A stretch of 5,671 nucleotides of DNA from Bacillota bacterium (GTDB taxonomy: Bacteria > Bacillota_C > Negativicutes > Sporomusales > Sporomusaceae): positions 1-5,671 of the forward strand of contig JAEZQV010000255.1 of NCBI GenBank assembly GCA_023441125.1. The letters are read 5' to 3'. The translations under genes were made by a program, and so were the position numbers. Shown here piece by piece: positions 1 to 5,655 of the stretch; the first letter of the stretch is position 1, and each line of letters begins with the position of its first letter. A model generated the notes under the pieces. It saw nothing but the letters and a program-made list of their open reading frames with translations, did not search any database and had not been told where the DNA came from.

Positions 1-1
1 A

Positions 2-772
2 ATTAATGGTATGTTTAAAGACATCGGTAAGGCTATCCGGGAACATGACCCGAAGCCGCTAATTGAATGGGCTGCAAAACAAAAAGAAGGTGGCGCTCAT
101 TATCTTGACGTCAACACCGGACCTAACTCCGAAGACCAAACCATAGATCTTCCTTGGATGATTAATATCTTAAAAGAAGTCACTGATCTGCCGCTTGCGA
201 TCGACACTACTAACTATGACGCTATGGAAGCCGCTCTTATTGCCTATGGCAAACCCGGCGCCCTGATCAACTCCATCGGTTGTGAACAAGATAAAATCGA
301 CAGAGTTTTCCCGATGGCTGCTAAATACCAAGCTGATGTTGTTTGTCTGTGCATCAATAAGGTTGGTATTCCTAAGAGCGCTGAAGACCGTGTAGCAATG
401 GCTATGGAGTTTGTTGCCAATGCTGAAGCATATGGTCTCCAACCGGATAACCTCTTCATCGACCCGATCATTCTGCCGGTAAACGTCGCCCAGGAACATG
501 GCATTGAAGCATTAGAAACTATTCGTCAAATTAAAATGATCTCCAATCCTCCTCCCAAAACTACTGTTGGCCTTTCCAATATTTCGCAAAAAAGCCCGCA
601 TCGTCCGCTCATCAACCGTACATTTGCTGTAATGGCTATGACTGCTGGCCTGGATTCGGCTATTTGCGATGCTAATGACGAAGCACTGGTAGATTCGATT
701 GCCACTGCTCGTTTGATCCTGAACCAAGACATTTACTGCGACTCCTACGATAAGGTGTTCAGACAGCGGTAA
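2..772 (+). CDS. acsE: 5-methyltetrahydrofolate:corrinoid/iron-sulfur protein Co-methyltransferase, 5' partial
   Basis: This cytoplasmic enzyme transfers the methyl group of 5-methyl-tetrahydrofolate to the cobalt of the corrinoid/iron-sulfur protein, the last step of the methyl branch before acetyl-CoA synthase. The fold is a TIM barrel of the pterin-binding (DHPS/MeTr) family. The frame is open from base 2 and reads I-N-G-M-F; known AcsE proteins begin near MLIIGERINGMF, so the ATG at 11 is internal and about ten residues plus the start lie before the window. Counting from that internal Met, visible family motifs are YLDVNTGP (31-38), AIDTTN with Asp65, INS with Asn87, the FIDPIILP strand with Asp151, GLSNIS with Asn190, and RPLINRTF. 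Asp65, Asn87, Asp151 and Asn190 match the pterin-binding residues I recall for the Moorella enzyme (D75, N96, D160, N199). The C-terminal ILNQ-x-YCDSY motif is intact. It ends 37 bases before the hdrC ribosome site, consistent with one operon. Identification is near certain. Confidence 0.96.
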   Translation: MNGMFKDIGKAIREHDPKPLIEWAAKQKEGGAHYLDVNTGPNSEDQTIDLPWMINILKEVTDLPLAIDTTNYDAMEAALIAYGKPGALINSIGCEQDKIDRVFPMAAKYQADVVCLCINKVGIPKSAEDRVAMAMEFVANAEAYGLQPDNLFIDPIILPVNVAQEHGIEALETIRQIKMISNPPPKTTVGLSNISQKSPHRPLINRTFAVMAMTAGLDSAICDANDEALVDSIATARLILNQDIYCDSYDKVFRQR

Positions 773-798
773 TATTCCCGCTGGGGGTGTACGCCCGG

Positions 799-807
799 AA
801 AGGAGGT
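799..807 (+). promoter_or_regulatory. strong ribosome binding site of hdrC that decides between two starts
   Basis: AAAGGAGGT is a full match to the 16S rRNA tail complement. Two in-frame ATG codons follow directly, at 810 and 813. The gap from GGAGG to the first is 3 bases, too short, and to the second 6 bases, near optimal. This favours the ATG at 813. Confidence 0.8.
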
Positions 808-812
808 CAATG

Positions 813-1403
813 ATGTCAACGGTGAGCCAACCTATAAAGGGTAAAGCTTCTTTCTGCAGGGAAATCGAAGAAAAGTCTCACCAGCCGATCACTTCATGCT
901 ATCATTGCATGAAGTGTGCTGGTGGCTGTCCGATTAACTTCGTTATGGAACATAATAACTACGAGATATTGCGTATGATTCAACTGGGGGAAAAGGATAA
1001 GGTATTCGCAAGCAATACTCCCTGGCTCTGCGTAGGCTGTAAAACCTGCGCTGTCCGCTGTCCCAACGGCATCGACACGTCTAAAGTTATGGATACCATT
1101 AAAATGGAGTCCATTGCTGAGGACAAGATTCCGGCCAGTCATTACAATATCAAGCTGTTTTATGAACTGTTCCTTGATTCCATGAAAGGGTTCCCAATCA
1201 TCGGCGGCGAAGGCCGTGGTTACGAACTTGGTCTCATGGGGCTCTATAAATTGTGTACAGGGACATATTTTGCGGATATGGATCTCGGCAAGGAAATGAC
1301 AAAAAGAGGCAAGATGCCATTCTTACCTCATAATGCTCTTAAGCGGCGCAAAGGTGAAATCAAGAAAATATTCCAGAAAGCAAAGGAGAAAAGGGCACGA
1401 TGA
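813..1403 (+). CDS. hdrC: HdrC-like 2x[4Fe-4S] subunit of the Hdr/methylene-THF reductase complex
   Basis: A small electron-transfer subunit homologous to HdrC of heterodisulfide reductase, expected to wire HdrA to HdrB in the cytoplasm. The protein is 196 residues from the ATG at 813 (197 if the adjacent ATG at 810 is used), about the usual HdrC length. Numbered from 810, it has two ferredoxin-like clusters in an all-helical setting: C30-x2-C33-x2-C36-x3-C40-P and C74-x2-C77-x2-C80-x3-C84-P-N-G. That spacing binds two [4Fe-4S] clusters. The helix between them (MEHNNYEILRMIQLGE) resembles the HdrC/GlpC family, where I recall a similar nPre-ilR-LGl pattern. The C-terminus is very basic (RRKGEIKK, KAKEKRAR) and may be a docking tail; that is inference. 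There is no signal peptide or membrane segment, so this is not the membrane-bound HdrE/DsrM type. The stop codon overlaps the start of hdrB (ATGA), indicating translational coupling. The function in this complex is inferred from the gene order. Confidence 0.92.
   Translation: MSTVSQPIKGKASFCREIEEKSHQPITSCYHCMKCAGGCPINFVMEHNNYEILRMIQLGEKDKVFASNTPWLCVGCKTCAVRCPNGIDTSKVMDTIKMESIAEDKIPASHYNIKLFYELFLDSMKGFPIIGGEGRGYELGLMGLYKLCTGTYFADMDLGKEMTKRGKMPFLPHNALKRRKGEIKKIFQKAKEKRAR
890..916 (+). other. perfect 10-bp inverted repeat (RNA hairpin) inside hdrC
   Basis: CACTTCATGC at 890-899 pairs perfectly with GCATGAAGTG at 907-916 around the 7-base loop TATCATT. It sits about 77 bases into hdrC and covers codons of the first cluster motif (T-S-C-Y-H-C-M-K-C). 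It may be a by-product of repeated Cys/Met/Lys codons or a real early-mRNA structure. No U tract follows, so it is not an intrinsic terminator. Confidence 0.45.
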
Positions 1404-2263
1404 AACTAGGTTATTATCCGGGATGTTCACTTCACTCCACGGCTGCCGAGTATAACATGGCCACTGAGGCTGTCTTTGACGCCTTAGACCTTGAACTCAG
1501 CGAACTGCCGGAGTGGAATTGCTGTGGAGCTACCGCCGGACACTCCACCGACCGTTTTCTTGCCCTTGCTTTGCCGCTCCGGAATCTTGTTATTGCTGAA
1601 GCCGAACAGCAAAAAGAGCTGCTTTTGCCATGTGCCGCCTGCTATAATCTTGTAAAAGCCGCTGACCATTACGTGCGGGAAGGGACGCCGGAAGCCAAAG
1701 AGGCTAACGAAGAACTGAAAAGCATAATGGGATCGTCGTACAGCGGTAATGTCCATGTTACACATCCATTGGAAGTCATCATGAGAAAAGAGTATCTTGG
1801 TAAAGTGGGCGAGCAGGTTAAAAAACCTCTCACTGGTCTCAAGCTGGTGCCGTATTACGGCTGTCTGCTTACCAGGCCGACTTATGTAGCGTTTGACGAT
1901 GTGGAGCAACCGCAGGCAATGGATCAGCTGATGAAGCTGGTTGGAGCTGACGTTAGAAAATGGTCGTATAAAACCGACTGTTGCGGCGGCAGCTTGACAG
2001 TACCGCGTACTGACGTTGTTTACGAGATAACCAAAAATTTGGTTACTGCTGCGCAACGCGCCGGCGCCGACGCCATTGTAACTGCCTGTCCGTTATGTCA
2101 GATGACCCTGGAAACCCGGCAGAAAGAAATACAAAAACCCATACCCATATTTTTCTTCACCGAATTGCTCGGGATCAGTTTCGGACATCCTGAAGCAAGA
2201 AAATGGATGAAGAAGCATATTATTGATCCCGTACCGCTCTTGACATCATTGCAGTTGTTGTAA
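1400..2263 (+). CDS. hdrB: HdrB-like subunit with two CCG domains (non-cubane [4Fe-4S] sites)
   Basis: Homologue of the catalytic subunit HdrB of heterodisulfide reductase, a 287-residue protein of typical length. Two complete CCG (cysteine-rich) motifs are visible: C9, C41-C42-G, C78-x2-C81, and C155, C194-C195-G-G, C230-x2-C233. In methanogen HdrB the corresponding cysteines hold two unusual non-cubane [4Fe-4S] clusters that reduce the CoM-S-S-CoB disulfide. Acetogens are not expected to have that disulfide, so the substrate or electron acceptor here is unknown. In the Moorella-type complex the protein is part of the soluble methylene-THF reductase assembly. The start ATG lies in a 4-base ATGA overlap with the hdrC stop; AAAGGAG at 1382-1388 leaves an 11-base gap, a bit long, and coupling to hdrC probably helps. 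No frameshift or missing ligand is seen. HdrD, GlpC or lactate-oxidation CCG proteins share these motifs, but length and neighbours favour HdrB. Confidence 0.94.
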   Translation: MKLGYYPGCSLHSTAAEYNMATEAVFDALDLELSELPEWNCCGATAGHSTDRFLALALPLRNLVIAEAEQQKELLLPCAACYNLVKAADHYVREGTPEAKEANEELKSIMGSSYSGNVHVTHPLEVIMRKEYLGKVGEQVKKPLTGLKLVPYYGCLLTRPTYVAFDDVEQPQAMDQLMKLVGADVRKWSYKTDCCGGSLTVPRTDVVYEITKNLVTAAQRAGADAIVTACPLCQMTLETRQKEIQKPIPIFFFTELLGISFGHPEARKWMKKHIIDPVPLLTSLQLL

Positions 2264-2269
2264 CCAATT

Positions 2270-2314
2270 CAGAGAAACCGGCAGAACTATTAATAGGTAT
2301 GTCCGGTTTCTCTG
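2270..2314 (+). promoter_or_regulatory. perfect 12-bp stem-loop in the hdrB-hdrA spacer
   Basis: CAGAGAAACCGG at 2270-2281 is exactly complementary to CCGGTTTCTCTG at 2303-2314, separated by a 21-base loop. The loop itself contains the 10-base palindrome CTATTAATAG (2287-2296). The downstream side (TCGGTTATATCGG) lacks a run of T, so it does not look like an intrinsic terminator. It begins six bases after the hdrB stop, in the only sizeable gap between genes of this cluster. Plausible roles are 3'-end protection or processing of the upstream mRNA, setting different expression of hdrCB and hdrA, or binding of a regulator. The structure is seen directly; the role is inference. Confidence 0.6.
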
Positions 2315-2380
2315 TCGGTTATATCGGCAAATGCAATGATGGTGAAGTAAAGATATTTTTATCGAAAGGCAGTGAGAGCC

Positions 2381-5224
2381 ATGCAAAAGGATGTGCTCGT
2401 TATTGGCGGTGGCATTGCCGGTCTGCAGGCGGCTCTGGAATTGGCTGGGGCAGGATATCCTGTTCATTTGGTAACAGATGAAGCGAATCTAGGCGGAAAA
2501 CTGGTGGATTCATCGGATAAGGGCAGCCAGACAGCATGTGTCTGGGGCGACCAGGTTAACATTTCTGCTTTGTATTTAGGCGGTAATCTCCATGCATCCA
2601 GTACGGTATTGGGTTCGCTCATTACCCGGGCCTACAATAACCCGTTGCTTCATGTTTATACCGGCAGCAAGCTGGTTGAACTACAGGGGGATGTAGGTAA
2701 TTTCCAAGCTACCATTAGCGATGTCGCAACAGGCAAGCGCACCCAAAAACTTGTCGTCGGAGCGGTTATTCTGGCAGCCGGTTTCAGCATGTATGACGTC
2801 TCGAAAAAAGGCGAATACGGCTACGGATATTATAAAAACGTTGTCACCAGCTTAGAGTTTGAGCATATGCTCTCGGAAAGCCGCTATCGCTCAGACTGCA
2901 TTAGACGCCCGTCTGACGGCAAATGTGCGGAGAAAGTCGCCTTTATACAATGTGTTGGTTCCCGGGATGTAGTATCCAAGGGAGAATATTGTTCGGCAAT
3001 TTGCTGTATGTTTACCGCCAAAGAAGCGATATTGGCGAAAGAGTTTGCTCCACGAACTGATGTTACTGTATTTTATCTTGATCTGCGCGCTTGCGGCAAG
3101 AATTTTGATACCTTCCTGTCGCGAGCTCAGGAACTAGGCACAAAATATGTGCGCACGATGATCTCAGAAGTAAAAGAAGATCCTGTAACGGAAAAATTAT
3201 CGATAAATTATGCCGCAGCTGCTAAGCCACAGGCAGAAGAATTTGATCTGGTTGTGCTTGCTGCAGGCATTCGTCCGTCTAGCCGGCTGAAAGAAACTGC
3301 CGGAATTTTGCAACTGCCTCTCAATGAATTTGGCTTTGTCCAGGTTGATCCGCTTGACCCGGTGGTTACTAAACGGGCCGGTGTATTTTCAGTAGGCGGC
3401 AGCCAAGGTCCGCTTGACGTGCCTGAGACAATGGCGTTAGCCAGCGCAGCGGCTGCAGCCACTACCAAAGCACTGGGCAAATCGGAAGGACGGCCTGGCC
3501 GCAAGCCGACGCCTGAGCGGGATATTTCCAAGGAGCCTACACGTGTAGGTGTTTTCCTGTGTAAAGACGGCCTCGCAGCAATGGGAGCCGCCGCCGAAGC
3601 GGTAATTAAGGCTGCCAAAGATCAGGGCAATGTAGTCGTTGTCGAGTGCAATCAAGCGGTATGCAAACCGGAGTCGATTGCGCAAATGCAAAATTTGATT
3701 GCTACTCAGGGACTGAACCGTATTGTTGTAGCTCCCTGCGTACTGAAGCATAATCTTAATTTGTTCCAGGAAGCCATCCAGACGGCGGGATTAAACCGAA
3801 TGCTGGTTGAGATGGTGTCGGTTCCTGTTAAGGCTTGGGAAAATAATGCCGGCAAGGCCACTAGCGACGCCGCTGCCAGAACCACCCGGGCCATAACGGA
3901 TGTTAAAGCCTATAAACCGCTCAGATGGCATGCCGAGCCGGTTGTACCACGGGCCCTGATTGTTGGCGGCGGTGTCACCGGCATGGCGACGGCCATGGCT
4001 TTAGCGGAGCGCGGCTACAGCGCCACTATTGTCGAAAAGTCAGCCCAATTAGGCGGTTATGTGCGTAACTTTACCGGCAGCCTGGAGACCGACGACCTCC
4101 AAAAGACGGTTGAGGACCTGGAAAAACAAGTTGCCAAGAACGATAAGATTGCGGTGTTAACCAATGCGGAAGTGATTGGTTTCACTGGTCGGCAGGGACA
4201 CTTTGTAACAACGGTTGCCACTGGTCAGGGGCAAGTAAAGACAACCCAAAACGTGGAACATGGCGTGGTAATTTTGGCTACCGGTACGACAACCTATGTG
4301 CCTTCCGAGTATATGTACGGAGAAGACCCGCGGGTTATTACCGGTGTGGAAGCCATGTACCGTCTGGCCGATGGCCGTCTGCCCCTAAAAGGTGATGCTA
4401 CCTATGTCTTTGTACAATGTGTAGGTTCACGCAATGAAGAGCATAAATACTGCAGCCGCACCTGCTGTGGCGAAACTGTTTATGCGGCCACCAAGCTTAA
4501 GGAGCAAAATCCAGATGCTGCTGTGTATGTGCTATCACGCGACATCCGCACTCCTGGATATCTTGAACTGAAATACCGCGAAGCACGTAGAGCCGGCGTT
4601 GTATTTGTTCATTACGATGAGGCGGATAAGCCGGTATTGGTAAAAGACAAAGCCGGCAATCTGTCCATGGCTGTCAATGATCCGCAATCCGGACTTACTT
4701 TACATGTTAAGCCGGATCAGGTTATCTTGGCAGTAGCGCAGACCGCTACGCTGGAAGCCCAGCAGCTTGCAGATATTTTCAAGATTCAAGTGAATGCGGA
4801 CGGTTTCCTGTCAGAAACTCACTCCAACTTTGGAACAATAGCCTTCCCTGGCGGCGGTATCTTTATTGCCGGTGCGGCCCATGGCCCGAAATCGGTGGTG
4901 GAATGTCTGACCCAGGCGAAAGGTGTAGCCGGACGGGCAGCCCGTATCCTGGCGCAGCCTGTACTGCTGATGGGTGGTATGGTGGCTGAAGTGGAATGGG
5001 AAAAATGCGCTGCCTGCTTGACTTGTGTTCGGACATGTCCGTATACCATTCCGCAAATCACGCGGGAGAAAAAGGAAATGGGCGCTGCCTACATTCCGCC
5101 TGCTGATTGCCGCGGCTGCGGCATGTGCGCGTCCGAATGTCCCAATAAGGCTATTTTCGTGCACCATTACCAGGACGATGAGGTTCTCGCCCGGGTTAAG
5201 ACTGCGTTAACGGAGGTGGGTTAG
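2381..5224 (+). CDS. hdrA: large HdrA-like iron-sulfur flavoprotein with tandem flavin modules and C-terminal 2x[4Fe-4S] domain
   Basis: Probable flavin-containing core of the complex, where an electron pair (NADH in the Moorella system) is taken up and split. From the ATG at 2381 the protein has 947 residues, well above the roughly 650 of methanogen HdrA. Order: first thioredoxin-reductase-like FAD module (~1-365) with Rossmann G9-G-G-I-A-G14, cluster motif C191-V-G-S-R-D...C204-x3-C208-C209 and closing VGGSQGPLDV; a charged Pro/Arg/Lys linker (~365-388); a domain like the N-terminal domain of HdrA (~388-490) with C394, C428 and C453; a second FAD module (~522-860) with G529-G-G-V-T-G534, C680-V-G-S-R-N...C691-x3-C695-C696 and IAGAAHGPKS; then ferredoxin motifs C876-x2-C879-x2-C882-x3-C886-P and C910-x2-C913-x2-C916-x3-C920-P. 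No signal peptide. An in-frame GTG at 2372 exists but GAAAGG (2364-2369) is only 2 bases before it; the gap to the ATG is 11 bases, and family members start right at the K-x-V-L-V-I-G-G-G strand, so I chose the ATG. The end touches mvhD. Confidence 0.93.
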   Translation: MQKDVLVIGGGIAGLQAALELAGAGYPVHLVTDEANLGGKLVDSSDKGSQTACVWGDQVNISALYLGGNLHASSTVLGSLITRAYNNPLLHVYTGSKLVELQGDVGNFQATISDVATGKRTQKLVVGAVILAAGFSMYDVSKKGEYGYGYYKNVVTSLEFEHMLSESRYRSDCIRRPSDGKCAEKVAFIQCVGSRDVVSKGEYCSAICCMFTAKEAILAKEFAPRTDVTVFYLDLRACGKNFDTFLSRAQELGTKYVRTMISEVKEDPVTEKLSINYAAAAKPQAEEFDLVVLAAGIRPSSRLKETAGILQLPLNEFGFVQVDPLDPVVTKRAGVFSVGGSQGPLDVPETMALASAAAAATTKALGKSEGRPGRKPTPERDISKEPTRVGVFLCKDGLAAMGAAAEAVIKAAKDQGNVVVVECNQAVCKPESIAQMQNLIATQGLNRIVVAPCVLKHNLNLFQEAIQTAGLNRMLVEMVSVPVKAWENNAGKATSDAAARTTRAITDVKAYKPLRWHAEPVVPRALIVGGGVTGMATAMALAERGYSATIVEKSAQLGGYVRNFTGSLETDDLQKTVEDLEKQVAKNDKIAVLTNAEVIGFTGRQGHFVTTVATGQGQVKTTQNVEHGVVILATGTTTYVPSEYMYGEDPRVITGVEAMYRLADGRLPLKGDATYVFVQCVGSRNEEHKYCSRTCCGETVYAATKLKEQNPDAAVYVLSRDIRTPGYLELKYREARRAGVVFVHYDEADKPVLVKDKAGNLSMAVNDPQSGLTLHVKPDQVILAVAQTATLEAQQLADIFKIQVNADGFLSETHSNFGTIAFPGGGIFIAGAAHGPKSVVECLTQAKGVAGRAARILAQPVLLMGGMVAEVEWEKCAACLTCVRTCPYTIPQITREKKEMGAAYIPPADCRGCGMCASECPNKAIFVHHYQDDEVLARVKTALTEVG
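5212..5218 (+). promoter_or_regulatory. ribosome binding site of mvhD inside the hdrA 3' end
   Basis: GGAGGTG lies within the last codons of hdrA. It is 5 bases before a GTG at 5224, which shares its first base with the hdrA stop TAG, and 8 bases before the ATG at 5227. Both are usable; the ATG has standard spacing and the better codon. Either way translation of mvhD is coupled to hdrA. Confidence 0.7.
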
Positions 5225-5226
5225 TG

Positions 5227-5634
5227 ATGAGTGATGTTAAAGTTGTTGGATTTGTTTGCCGCTTATGCGCACTAGTTAGCTCTGACCTTGGCCCGCCAGC
5301 TGATGTTAACGTCAAGATCGAGACTGTGGAATTGCCTTGTGCCGGTAAGGTTGACGGCAGACTGCTGCTAGAGGCGTTTGAGAAAGGTGCCGACGCCGTA
5401 TTTGTCGCTGGCTGTCCTGAACATGAGTGCATGAATGTGAAAGGCAGTACACGGGCCCGGAAACGTTTGGAGCATATACAGGAAATTTTGGATCAGGTTG
5501 GTGTTGGTAAAGAACGGCTGGTCATGTACAACGTATCCGGCACCCATGGTCCGCGTTTCGCCCATATCGCCCGGGATATGGCCGGACTGCTTGAAAAATT
5601 AGGTCCGAGTCCGCTTAAGGCCCGGAAGGCCTAG
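5227..5634 (+). CDS. mvhD: MvhD-like [2Fe-2S] electron-transfer subunit
   Basis: A homologue of the delta subunit of F420-non-reducing hydrogenase, which in methanogens links the hydrogenase to HdrA. Here no hydrogenase genes are next to it; in the Moorella-type complex it instead bridges HdrA and the MetVF reductase. The protein is 135 residues from the ATG at 5227 (136 from the GTG at 5224), the normal size for the family. Counting from the ATG, the conserved cysteines are C11-x2-C14 in GFVCRLC, C38 in ELPCAGKVD, and C63-x4-C68 in VAGCPEHEC. These are the ligands expected for one [2Fe-2S] cluster. The LLEAFEKGADAVFVAGC strand-turn and the RL-x-MYNVSG segment also match the family as I know it. 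It is soluble, without signal or membrane segment. The 21-base gap to the next start and the shared purine-rich site place it in the same operon. Confidence 0.94.
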   Translation: MSDVKVVGFVCRLCALVSSDLGPPADVNVKIETVELPCAGKVDGRLLLEAFEKGADAVFVAGCPEHECMNVKGSTRARKRLEHIQEILDQVGVGKERLVMYNVSGTHGPRFAHIARDMAGLLEKLGPSPLKARKA

Positions 5635-5641
5635 AAAGGAG
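5635..5641 (+). promoter_or_regulatory. ribosome binding site preceding the metV start
   Basis: AAAGGAG follows directly on the mvhD stop codon. The gap to the ATG at 5656 is 14 bases, longer than usual, so initiation there could be modest or helped by coupling from mvhD. No closer ATG, GTG or TTG with better spacing is visible. Confidence 0.55.
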
Positions 5642-5655
5642 ACGAGTCAAGCGAT

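Noticed and set aside
773..798. GC-rich stretch with short pairing (GGGT/GCCC) between acsE and hdrC as an attenuator
   Set aside because: The stem is only four pairs including one wobble, there is no T run, and the spacer is 37 bases; too weak to call.
1484..2056. A 190-codon reading frame on the - strand opposite hdrB
   Set aside because: It is fully antisense to a well-supported gene, and the peptide shows no domain or motif; it is a by-product of hdrB codon use.
2240..2268. TTGACA at 2240-2245, a perfect -35 box at the end of hdrB, as a promoter for hdrA
   Set aside because: The hexamer at 17 bases spacing is ACCAAT, matching the -10 consensus at only three positions, and other spacings are no better. 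An internal promoter is not excluded but not supported.
2299..2481. A 60-codon + strand reading frame starting in the hdrB-hdrA spacer
   Set aside because: It has no ribosome binding site, starts inside the stem-loop and runs into hdrA in another frame; the peptide has no recognisable family.
3536..3549. 14-base palindrome CCTACACGTGTAGG at the HdrA linker/domain boundary
   Set aside because: A palindrome of this size is expected by chance with probability of order 0.3 in a window this long, and it lies in coding sequence without a known operator match.
3208..3618. A 136-codon Ala-rich reading frame on the - strand opposite hdrA
   Set aside because: It is antisense to the Ala/Gly-rich flavin module end and linker; low complexity and no family signal.
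5618..5632. Small hairpin AGGCC-CGGAA-GGCCT at the mvhD stop as a terminator
   Set aside because: The stem is only 5 bp and is followed by the purine-rich ribosome site of the next gene, not a T run.
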